Part shown: piece after piece, positions 55,965 to 64,000 of the stretch | How positions within the stretch are numbered: position 1 is the stretch's first letter | How the letters are laid out: each line of letters opens with the position of its first letter | Notes under the pieces: model-generated | Database searches by the model: none | Seen by the model: only the letters and a program-made list of their open reading frames with translations | What the model was told of the DNA's origin: nothing | Source: Hormoscilla sp. GM7CHS1pb | GTDB taxonomy: Bacteria > Cyanobacteriota > Cyanobacteriia > Cyanobacteriales > Desertifilaceae | Length of the DNA stretch: 64,000 bases | Assembly (NCBI GenBank): GCA_014323675.1 | Contig: JACONN010000002.1 | Location: 2,214,001 to 2,278,000, forward strand | Reading direction: 5' to 3' | Program-made: the position numbers and the translations under genes

Positions 55965-57839
55965 ATGAACAGTCCTATTCATCCAGGCTCAATCTTGAGC
56001 GATCGCTACCGCCTCGTCCGCGAGTTGGGGCATGGTGGCTTTGGCCGCACCTATCTAGCTGAAGATACTAATCGCTTCCGCGAACTCTGCGTACTCAAGC
56101 AATTTGCCCCCAAGGTGCAAACCCCCGACGCCCTGCAAAAAGCAGAGGAACTCTTTGCCCGGGAAGCTGGCGTCCTCTATCAACTGCAACATCCCCAGAT
56201 TCCTCGGTTCCGAGAGCTGTTTCGGGTGAAAAATGGTAATAACGAGTATGTGTTTCTAGTACAGGATTATGCCGAGGGTGAAAACTACCGGGAGTTACTG
56301 ACAGCCCGTAAAAGTCAGGGACTCCGCTTTAATGAAGCCGAGGTAACTCAACTACTAACTCAGCTATTGTCCGTGTTAGAGTACATTCATGCCAGAGGTG
56401 TAATTCACCGGGACATTTCCCCAGAAAATCTGATTTTACGGCATGTTGACCGGCTACCCGTGCTGATTGATTTTGGTGGCGTCAAGCAAGTAGCTGCCAA
56501 GGTATCCTCGGGACTCAATCCCAAAACTGCTAATGCACCAGTCACCCTGCTGGGGAAATCTGGATATGCCCCCAAAGAACAAATGCAGATGGGGATAGTC
56601 TCTCCTCGTAGTGACCTCCATGCCCTGGCCGCCACCTGTCTGGTTTTGCTGACAGGCAAGGAACCTCAGTCTCTGATGCATCCCGATAGCCTACAATGGA
56701 ATTGGCACTCACAGGTTAATATTAGCCCCCATTTATCCGCTCTTTTGGACCACATGCTGGCCGAATTACCGGGCGATCGCCCCGCCAATGCCCGTGCGGT
56801 ACTGGAAGTCCTCAAGCAAACTCCCGTCCCCAATCCCGTCACCACCAAGCCCCTCACGCCACCTCCCGTTACTCCTGCTACCGCCTCCAGATCCCCCTAT
56901 ACTGCTAGGAACCTCACTACAACTGCTACGGTTCTGAATAAATTCAGTTTGAGGAAAATCTTCCTGGTGGGTTTTCTGCTTGCTAGTATCGGCGGCGTTG
57001 GCCTCTGGGCCCGTAATGCTTGGATCAATACCCGCACCGGAGGTTCTGAACTTCATCAAACTTTAATATCCCCAGAGGAACAGCTGCGCCAACAAAGACT
57101 GCGCGATCGCCGCTTGTCCCTCAGCATTGACAACTATTTTTTCATCGATTTAGTCAACGAGCAATTCTACGCCCAAAACCCGGACTTAAAAGGTCGTCAA
57201 TTGACCGATAAACCATCCGATGCCCAGTTCCGGGCCCAGTGGGATGCAATTGCGGATGCATCTTTGGATCAACTGGAGACCATTAGCGATCGGGCCCGCC
57301 GTCAGATGGTAAATTACACCCAGGCCGATCTTAGTAGCTGGCAGACTACACTCGATCAGTATAACATCAGTAGCCTGGCTCTGAATGATTTAACCGATGC
57401 CCGCTTTCGGCATTTGTTTGGTTTTTCGCCCCTCGATCGATTTGACAATGCTGTCGCCTTTCTGAAACATCCCTTCAGTCAAGTTTGGCAGGCGATCGCC
57501 TCTGACCTAGTCTCTACCATACCACATAGTGTAGAGGAAATCAAATTTGCGCTCAATACCTCCAGCAAACAAGTTCCGGGCACCCTGACACCCGGTACAG
57601 GTAAAATATTCACTGCCAGCCTCGGTCAAAGTCAACGTTTGCAAGTCGATCTGCAAGCGTCGCCCTCTGGGACCAGGCTGTCAATTTATCCCCAAAATTC
57701 CGATCTCGATCCCTTGCTAGCGGACTCCCCTAAAACCTCCTTGTCTGCTATCCTGCCTGAAACTGGTATCTATCAGTTTGTCGTGGTTAACAACAGCCGA
57801 GAACCCATTGCCTATCAGTTGAAGATCGCCGCCAAATAA
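55965..57839 (+). CDS. Ser/Thr protein kinase with membrane anchor
   Basis: 624 residues from ATG 55965. Kinase domain: glycine loop LGHGGFGRTYLAED, lysine CVLKQFAP, catalytic IHRDISPENLILR, metal-binding DFGGVKQV, and GYAPKEQ. A Pro/Thr-rich linker, a transmembrane helix (IFLVGFLLASIGGVGLWA, about 343-360), then a helical domain (LSIDNYFFIDLVNEQFYAQNP) and a beta-sandwich tail (SLGQSQRLQVDLQASPSGTRLS) outside the cytoplasm. This is the common cyanobacterial Hanks-type receptor kinase. Signal and target unknown. Confidence 0.9.
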   Translation: MNSPIHPGSILSDRYRLVRELGHGGFGRTYLAEDTNRFRELCVLKQFAPKVQTPDALQKAEELFAREAGVLYQLQHPQIPRFRELFRVKNGNNEYVFLVQDYAEGENYRELLTARKSQGLRFNEAEVTQLLTQLLSVLEYIHARGVIHRDISPENLILRHVDRLPVLIDFGGVKQVAAKVSSGLNPKTANAPVTLLGKSGYAPKEQMQMGIVSPRSDLHALAATCLVLLTGKEPQSLMHPDSLQWNWHSQVNISPHLSALLDHMLAELPGDRPANARAVLEVLKQTPVPNPVTTKPLTPPPVTPATASRSPYTARNLTTTATVLNKFSLRKIFLVGFLLASIGGVGLWARNAWINTRTGGSELHQTLISPEEQLRQQRLRDRRLSLSIDNYFFIDLVNEQFYAQNPDLKGRQLTDKPSDAQFRAQWDAIADASLDQLETISDRARRQMVNYTQADLSSWQTTLDQYNISSLALNDLTDARFRHLFGFSPLDRFDNAVAFLKHPFSQVWQAIASDLVSTIPHSVEEIKFALNTSSKQVPGTLTPGTGKIFTASLGQSQRLQVDLQASPSGTRLSIYPQNSDLDPLLADSPKTSLSAILPETGIYQFVVVNNSREPIAYQLKIAAK

Positions 57840-57856
57840 TCTACGATCCCTGCGCT

Positions 57857-57905
57857 AATGGCTAATAGCTAATTGCTTCTTGACGCCATTAGCTATTAAG
57901 CCATT
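57857..57905 (+). terminator. Hairpin behind the kinase gene
   Basis: AATGGCTAATAGCTAAT pairs with ATTAGCTATTAAGCCATT across GCTTCTTGACGCC. It begins 18 bp after the stop codon. It lacks a clear T run, so termination is likely but not sure. Confidence 0.5.
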
Positions 57906-58117
57906 AACAATTCGCTGCCCCATTTAATAACCTAACTTGCGACCTAGTTAAAAAAATCTGAATTACCCACTTAGACTTTACAGATATTTTGAGGGTTTTA
58001 TATGTAGCGGGTTAGCTATTTAGAAGTTATAATGTACTAAAATAACAGTTAATTATCGGACCCCCCTCCCCAACCGCGCCCTCCCAGGCGGAGCCCGGGA
58101 AGGAGAGGAATAAGGCC

Positions 58118-60379
58118 TTACATCATGCCGAAAGATTGCAGGTGCTCATTAATTGCCGAAGCAGTAGTACGAGTGGCATCCTCGCTTACTGCACCCGAGA
58201 TCAAAGCCTGATCTTCAAACCCGAGAGCATGGCGCATGAATAAAATGCCATCAGTTAACGCCCCTGCCGTGCCATTGCCATCTACATCTAACATAGTGTC
58301 CCCCATTTCGTCCAAGTAGGTAACAATTTCTGATGTATCGCGAGTGGCACCTTCACTTACAACACCTTCAGTCAAAGTCTCTCCCCTGAACCCGAAGAGA
58401 TAACGTATGGCCACAAGGCCGTCAGTTAACGCATCTATAACTCCATTCCCATCAATGTCCAGTGCAGGTGATGGAGCAGGTGATGGAGCGGGGGAGGTTA
58501 ATGCAATGGAACTGGGGACAAAGTTGCTATTTGCAGGCAGGTCATCTGAGTTGGCACCAAAGTTGATCTGCGTCCCTGAAAACCCTGGTAGCGCTGTGAA
58601 GTTGGCTGTGTAAAGGGTAGGATTAGGATTGTTGGGCCAATTTCCGTTAGCATCTACCCAAGCTTGCAGGATGTATTTGTCTGTGCTGGGGTCGCCGTCC
58701 AAACCCCCGTTGGTAATCGGATCGTCCAAGACTGCACTTATAGGTTGTGCGCCCAAAGGAAAATGCTCGGTCAGACCAGTGACTGGATCAAATGCTACTT
58801 GAGAACTGTCCCAATGCATTTGAAAGACTATTCCTGTGGTGGGAGTTTCCGCAGGTTCAGTAGAGTAGTTGACATCAAAGCTGACACTTGTGTTTGGTTC
58901 TACTGCTTTGGTCGATTCAGAAGGAGTGACTTTCAGTTGAGTGACTTCTTCTGTAGTTGCCTTCTCAACTTGAACTACATAGATAGCATTAACGCCTTTA
59001 CTGAAACTAGGGCCATTACTGGTCAAATCATTGATGCCATCGCCGTTGATGTCGATGCTGTCCCGGAAACTTCCTGTAGCCCACACATTACCATTGCTGT
59101 CGGCGGCTATGTCAAAGCCAACGGCATTACCGCTACCGCCGATCTTTAAGGCCTGAACCAAATTCCCCTCAGAGTCGAACTGGGCTACATAGCTATCGAT
59201 GAAAGAGCTATCGCTAGTCAAATCATTGTTGCCGTCGAGGTCGATGTCGATGCTGTCCTGGAACTGTCCTGTAACCCACAGATGATCATTGCTATCGATG
59301 GCTATGCCTTCGGTATCGTCGCCATCGGCTTCGGCATGCTCACCGAGCCTTAAGGCTTTGACGAAATCACCATTGCTCGAGAACTTGGCTACATATTCAT
59401 CAAGGGGAAAAGGATAATCTTTTGAGCCATCGGTCAAATCATTGGTGCCGTCTCCGTCGATGTCGATGTTGCCCTGAAACTGTCCTTTAACCCACACATC
59501 ACCCTTGCTGTCGGTGGCTATGTCAAGGCTGTAGTCCCGATCGCTACCGCCGATATTTTTGGCAAAGAGCAAAGCCCCCTCCGAGTCGAACTTGGCTACA
59601 TAGCCATCTCTGCTGCCATTATTACTGGTCAAATCATTATTGCCGTCTTCGTCGATGTCGATGCTGCCGGAGAAAGAGCCTGTAGTCCACACATGATCAT
59701 CCTTGTCGATGGCTATGCCATGACCAACGTCATCACCGCTACCGCCGATCTGGAAGACGTTGACCAAATCCCCCTCTGAGTCGAACTTGGCGAAATAGCT
59801 ATCTCGACACCGCCATTATGGTCAAATCATCTTCTCCGTCTCCGTCGATGTCGAGGTGGCGCCAGAAACTTCCTTTAGTCCACACATTATCTTTGCTGTC
59901 GATGGCTATGCTCTTGCCCGATTCAGTGTGATCAGTATAACGTCCGTGGATCTCTAAGGCCTGAACAAAGTCTCCCTCCGAGTTGAACTTGGCTAAATAG
60001 TGACCATCACGATCTGAACTGGTCAAATCATTGATGCCGTCTCCGTCGATGTCGATGCTGCCATGGAACCTCCTAACACCCACGCATTATCATTGCTGTC
60101 GGTGGCTATGCCTATGCCCTTGTCTGGAGTAAAATCTCAGTATTGCCGAAATCATAGGCCCTCACCAACTTCCCTTCAGAGTCGAACTTGGCTACATAGC
60201 TATCGAAAGAGCCATTACTGATCAAATCATCTTCTCCGTCGCCGTCGAGGTCGATGCTGCCCCGAACTCTCCTGTAATCCAGACATCACCATTGCGGTCG
60301 ATGGCTATGTCCTTGTCTTCCGCCCCCCACTGCTACTGCTGATCTGGAAGGCAACCTGATCCATTACTGTTGATTCCAT
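58118..60379 (-). pseudogene. SBBP-type beta-propeller protein with dockerin-like C-terminus, several frameshifts
   Basis: Repeats of ~60 residues, AIDSNDHLWVTGQFQDSIDIDLDGNNDLTSD and ...SYVAQFDSEGNLVQALKIGGSGNAVG, run from 60379 (MESTVMDQVAFQ) to about 59000. Frame changes at about 60255, 60150-60070 and 59800 break the first repeats; 59767-58118 (549 codons) is open. After the repeats come a cohesin-like beta domain (SVSFDVNYSTEPAETPTTGIVFQMHWDSSQVAFD) and two dockerin-like units with calcium loops (DIDGNGVIDALTDGL, DVDGNGTAGALTDGI). It is probably a secreted or surface protein; no signal peptide is seen at the start. Confidence 0.75.
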
Positions 60380-60474
60380 CTTTTTGAACCTCATCTTTGG
60401 TGAACTCTTCTACCTCTCCCAATCCCCACCCCCCAACCTGTTACTATCCTCCCTCGCTTTCCGCTTTATCCGGA

Positions 60475-61928
60475 TTATATGAGAGGATTTCCTTGGACGT
60501 TGAGGTCATTTATACCGTTCAACTCAGTTGGTACTGGACCTTCCAGAGAATTGTTTTGCAACCACAGTTTTGTTAGGTTGCTGAGGTTCCCTAGCGAGTC
60601 GGGTATTGTCCCCGTTAGATTGTTATGGTCCAGGTAAATGTTTTGCAGCTCGGTGGCATTCCCTAATTCCGGTGGGATGCTGCCACTCAGGGAATTGTTC
60701 CCCATCCATAATTCTTGTAGGTTGCTCAGGTTCCCCAATTCAGGGGGAATCGAACCACTCAAGGAGTTCTTGTTCAGTTTCAACCACGTTAAATTACGTA
60801 GGTTCCCCAATTCAGGGGGAATGTTACCTGTTAGGGAATTGTGATCCAACCACAGGTGTGTCAGGTTGTCTAGGTCCCCTAATTCAGGGGGAATGGTGCC
60901 GCTCAGGCCGCTGCGGTCCAGTTCTATTTTCTGCAAGGCAGTGAGCTTGCCTAACTCAGAAGGGAGCGCACGGCTCACCCCGGCTGTGAGTTCCGTCACT
61001 CGGGATTTCTCGGCTGCCACCCCACTCAACCTGTTAACAGCACTAGCAAGGGGAACGGAACCATGTTCCTCATCACTGACGGGCATGCGCCTGGGGTCGA
61101 AATTCCAATGGCCATTATTGATATCCTTCAGGACTCCATAATCGCTGGCATTGATGAGGTAAAGCCCAGTACCAGAGCTCTTAAAGGACACCGAGATATT
61201 AAACTTATCCGTTACGGAGCCTCCCGCATCATCTGATGCAGTTACGGTTACAATTTTATTGCTCTTATCAGGATTAGCAGCAATATCCCAAGCAGGCGTG
61301 CCACTAATCACCCCAGTAATGGGGTCAAAGGTTAACCCGTCTGGCAAACCGCTGACGCTGTAACTGGTAATGTTATCGTTGATATCGCCAAAGTTCCCGC
61401 TGATATCTATGCTGAGGTTGTGATTCTGGGTGGAGTTCCTGTCGTATTCTACGACAGCATCCACGTCCTCGATCGGAACTCCAACATAGGGTGGATTCTC
61501 CAACCGTTTGGTTGCCGATAAAGCTTCGACACTTGCGGGTAGATCGCCGGTTAGGTGGTTACCTTGGAGCCAGAGGTTCCGCAAACCGGTGAGGTTGCCG
61601 AGCTCCGGCGGGATTGCGCCGGTGAGCTCATTCTGCCACAGGTACAGGTTTTGTAAACTGGTTAGATTGCCCAACTCAGGGGGGATGGTCCCGGTTAGGG
61701 CGTTCGCAGACAACCCGAGGATCTGCAGGTTGGCGAGCTCACCCAACTCGGTCGGGATTGTGCCGGTGATCTCGTTGTTGTGCAGCCGGAGTTTCGTTAA
61801 ATTACTCAGCTCACCCAGCTCAGACGGTATAGTACCGGTGAGGGAGTTGTTGGTTAAGCTGAGATTTCGGTTACTCGCGATCCTTCTACCGGGGTGCATC
61901 CCACTTTCGCAAGGTTGATAGCCGTCAT
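60475..61928 (-). CDS. Leucine-rich-repeat protein with inserted cadherin-like domain, one-base shift near the start
   Basis: ATG 61928 follows a strong GGAGGAAAAG and gives MTAINLAKVGCTPVEGSRVTEIS; after a shift at about 61856-61866 the frame continues SLTNNSLTGTIPSELGELSNLTKLRLHNNEITG. LRR units have the plant-type consensus xLxxLxxLxLxxNxLTGxIPxxLGxL, five before and eight after an insert (about 140-260) with a putative-Ig/cadherin-like domain (GLPDGLTFDPITGVISGTP). Plant-type LRRs in cyanobacteria are usually surface or secreted. No signal peptide seen; pairs with the propeller protein 96 bp downstream. Confidence 0.8.
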
Positions 61929-62283
61929 AGGCTTTTCCTCCAAGGATGGGTCTGAAAGAGCATGAATACAGCCTAGCTAACTCGATTGCGTTTTGTCAAG
62001 GGTTTTGAGAAATTTTTTTTCTTATACCTTATATAAGCTGAAGTTTATGGATCTTTGGCCTGGGGGCTATGTCATCCGATCGGGGAGGGGAGGAGATCCG
62101 GGCGGGGAGAGGATCGGGGCGGGGAGACCGCATCACCGACCTCTTGAGTAATTTATGCCTGATCCTGAGGGGGTCAACTAGTTATCGTTGCCAGGGTCTT
62201 TAGCTGTGGCATCCATAGGAACGCTCCCTCACGGTAGCAACTTAAGTTATTTAGTCAGCTATCTTAAGTATAGTTCAGATAGG
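61929..62283. other. Gene-free spacer
   Basis: AT-rich near the LRR start, then a purine-rich stretch (GGGGAGGGGAGGAGATCC, GGGGAGAGGATCGGGGCGGG, about 62080-62125). No gene is seen. Confidence 0.4.
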
Positions 62284-63393
62284 CTACATCAATTGGTCGG
62301 GGTCGATGTTTTGCGATCGCAGATATTCTGCCAGCCGTTCGGCCCGTTGCTGAGCCTGCTGGGCCCGTTGCCGTTCTTGTTCCACCTCCTGTTGAGCCCG
62401 TTGCCGTTCTTGTTCCACCTCCTGTTGAGCCTGCTGGGCCCGTTGTCGTTCTTGTTCCACCTCCTGCTGAGCCTGCTGGGCCCGTTGCCGTTCTTGTTCC
62501 ACCTCCTGCTGAGCCCGTTGCCGTTCTTGTTCCACCTCCTGCTGAGCCTGCTGGGCCCGTTGCCGTTCTTGTTCCACCTCCTGTTGAGCCTGCTGAACCC
62601 GTTGTCGTTCTTGTTCCACCTCCTGTTGAGCCTGCTGAACCCGTTGTCGTTCTTGTTCCACCTCCTGCTGAGCCTGCTGAGCCCGTTGCCGTTCTTGTTC
62701 CACCTCCTGCTGAGCCTGCTGGGCCCGTTGCCGTTCTTGTTCAGCTAACTCATCTGAGGTCAGATATCTCCTGCCCTCTTGGTCGTACCAGTACACCCAT
62801 TCCCTGCTCCTGCCTCGATATCTTCCCAGTCCCGTTCCTATTCCCAAGCCTATTTCTGGCAACCAGATGGGATTTCCTGACAGCAGTCTGTATTGGTCCT
62901 CTTCTAACTTATATACTTCCAAAGGTTGATGGTCTGCATGGCGACTCCTTCGCCCCCGTCTTCCACTACCGATTGGACGGCAAAATGGATTGTATATTAC
63001 ATAGTACAATGCCCCTAGTTCTGCATAATCTGCCATTTTTTTGTCATACTCGCCCCCGTAGGTTTTGGAGACCACTTCCATCACCAAAATGGGCACTATT
63101 CCCTTTTCTTCCCACACCACGTAGCTGAGGCGCAGTGCTGCTGATTTTATCCGCTGTACCCCGATACTGAGAAATCCATCCGGGACTAGGGCTGGTTTTT
63201 CGGGGTGATAGTATATTCCCATATCTACTCCCCAAAACCAGTCATCCCGTTGGGCCCAGATCCGGGATAATATATCGTCAGCGGCGTTGGGGATTAAGTT
63301 TTGCAGTTCGTTGTCCACTGGCGTGTCGTCTGAGTCTGGTAATTCTTCTGCCGTTGGCAGGCGTAATGTGGAATCGTATGACAAAATTTTCAT
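62284..63393 (-). CDS. Uma2-family protein with a long coiled-coil repeat tail
   Basis: 369 residues. N-terminal Uma2 domain: WFWGVDMGIYYHPEKPALVPDGFLSIGV, GIVPILVMEVVSKTYGGEYDKKMADYAELGALYYVIYNP (PD-(D/E)xK core D...ExxS). The tail (about 215-350) is a run of ERQRAQQAQQEVEQ (14 residues) and ERQRAQQEVEQ (11 residues) units, then RAERLAEYLRSQNIDPDQLM, the usual end of this Uma2 subfamily. The repeat length and perfection are extreme and probably result from recombination between 42-bp units. The next gene upstream is a duplicate. Confidence 0.88.
   Translation of the reverse strand: MKILSYDSTLRLPTAEELPDSDDTPVDNELQNLIPNAADDILSRIWAQRDDWFWGVDMGIYYHPEKPALVPDGFLSIGVQRIKSAALRLSYVVWEEKGIVPILVMEVVSKTYGGEYDKKMADYAELGALYYVIYNPFCRPIGSGRRGRRSRHADHQPLEVYKLEEDQYRLLSGNPIWLPEIGLGIGTGLGRYRGRSREWVYWYDQEGRRYLTSDELAEQERQRAQQAQQEVEQERQRAQQAQQEVEQERQRVQQAQQEVEQERQRVQQAQQEVEQERQRAQQAQQEVEQERQRAQQEVEQERQRAQQAQQEVEQERQRAQQAQQEVEQERQRAQQEVEQERQRAQQAQQRAERLAEYLRSQNIDPDQLM
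62341..62745. repeat. In-frame 42/33-bp tandem repeat array (Uma2 gene 1)
   Basis: About ten units of CGTTGCCGTTCTTGTTCCAC followed by CTCCTG(C/T)TGAGCCTGCTGGGC, with shorter units lacking GAGCCTGCTG. Variants TGTCGTTC and CTGAACC mark individual units. Confidence 0.9.
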
Positions 63394-63512
63394 GATGTCT
63401 AGTAGGTGGCAGTATACGCTTACATTCTTGAGCTGTGAGTATTATCAATAGAACCCAGCCGGATGGAAAATTGATTATGAGCCCATCCCACAGCAGGAGC
63501 TGTCCATCCATT

Positions 63513-64000
63513 CTACATCAATTGGTCGGGGTCGATGTTTTGCGATCGCAGATATTCTGCCAGCCGTTCGGCCCGTTGCCGTTGCCGTTCCACCTCCTGC
63601 TGGGCCCGTTGCCGTTCTTGTTCCACCTCCTGCTGAGCCTGCTGGGCCCGTTGTCGTTCTTGTTCCACCTCCTGCTGAGCCTGCTGGGCCCGTTGCCGTT
63701 CTTGTTCCACCTCCTGCTGAGCCCGTTGCCGTTCTTGTTCCACCTCCTGCTGAGCCCGTTGCCGTTCTTGTTCCACCTCCTGCTGAGCCTGCTGAGCCCG
63801 TTGCCGTTCTTGTTCCACCTCCTGCTGAGCCTGCTGAACCCGTTGTCGTTCTTGTTCCACCTCCTGCTGAGCCTGCTGGGCCCGTTGCCGTTCTTGTTCC
63901 ACCTCCTGCTGAGCCTGCTGGGCCCGTTGCCGTTCTTGTTCAGCTAACTCATCTGAGGCCAGATATCTCCTGCCCTCTTGGTCGTACCAGTACACCCATT
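63513..64000 (-). CDS. Second Uma2-family protein with coiled-coil repeats, partial (runs off the right edge)
   Basis: Only the C-terminal ~160 residues are in the window: VYWYDQEGRRYLASDELAEQ, then the same ERQRAQQ(AQQ)EVEQ repeats and the end AERLAEYLRSQNIDPDQLM. The frame is open to base 64000, so the Uma2 domain lies outside. The last ~60 bases are identical to those of the gene at 62284, showing recent duplication or conversion. Confidence 0.85.
   Translation of the reverse strand, partial: WVYWYDQEGRRYLASDELAEQERQRAQQAQQEVEQERQRAQQAQQEVEQERQRVQQAQQEVEQERQRAQQAQQEVEQERQRAQQEVEQERQRAQQEVEQERQRAQQAQQEVEQERQRAQQAQQEVEQERQRAQQEVERQRQRAERLAEYLRSQNIDPDQLM
63572..63945. repeat. In-frame 42/33-bp tandem repeat array (Uma2 gene 2)
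   Basis: Nine units of the same type as at 62341-62745, in a different order of long and short units, so the two arrays have expanded independently after duplication. Confidence 0.9.

Noticed and set aside
62188..62748. 186-codon plus-strand frame with LLSLLGPLPFLFH repeats
   Set aside because: Antisense reading of the Uma2 coiled-coil repeats; hydrophobic only because CAG/GAG codons reverse to Leu.

Overview
The window comes from a cyanobacterium, probably a filamentous one. The palindrome GCGATCGC (the cyanobacterial HIP1 word) is scattered across genes and spacers. The gene set is also cyanobacterial: a cyAbrB regulator, a PedR-like LuxR regulator, two DUF29 genes, Uma2 endonucleases, an XisF-like serine recombinase and an SppA protease. 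Spacers carry several families of short palindromic repeats. No rRNA, tRNA or CRISPR array was recognised.

Layout. 1-8.8 kb: parts of what looks like a membrane-linked GTPase apparatus on the minus strand: a partial conserved protein, a MotA/TolQ-like channel protein, a ~1080-residue tubulin/FtsZ-like protein and a vWA membrane protein, with a plus-strand ABC1/UbiB kinase between. 8.9-18 kb: accessory DNA with a Phd/RelE pair, 134-bp tandem repeats, two paralogous transmembrane proteins downstream of a damaged P-loop GTPase pair, a SNF2 helicase with a coiled-coil partner, and a ParDE pair. 18.2-20.6 kb: OmpA/MotB-like plus a second MotA/TolQ-like gene. 20.6-25 kb: hisS interrupted by an ORF-less group II intron, with a near-identical intron copy in opposite orientation 1.4 kb away. 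25-40.6 kb: mainly housekeeping and regulatory genes (diguanylate cyclase, PfkB kinase, CYTH, SppA, type 2 IDI, PyrR, cobD, Rrf2, cyAbrB) mixed with toxin-antitoxin genes. 41-49 kb: GT39 glycosyltransferase followed by an island of decayed MoxR/vWA genes and toxin-antitoxin genes. 49-58 kb: serine recombinase, two restriction-like paralogs, VOC, SDR, a CCC-type transporter and a Ser/Thr kinase. 58-64 kb: repeat proteins: a beta-propeller/dockerin-like protein, a leucine-rich-repeat protein and two Uma2 genes with long coiled-coil repeats.

Many genes are interrupted by single-base shifts. Several lie in G or C runs that are one base too short, so at least part of the breakage may be sequencing error. 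Others (lost start codon, missing domains, in-frame stops) look like real decay. The most interesting signals are the hisS intron, a family of small palindromic elements with a shared 19-nt core inserted inside coding sequences, and the dispersed tubulin-like/MotA/OmpA/vWA/GTPase gene set.
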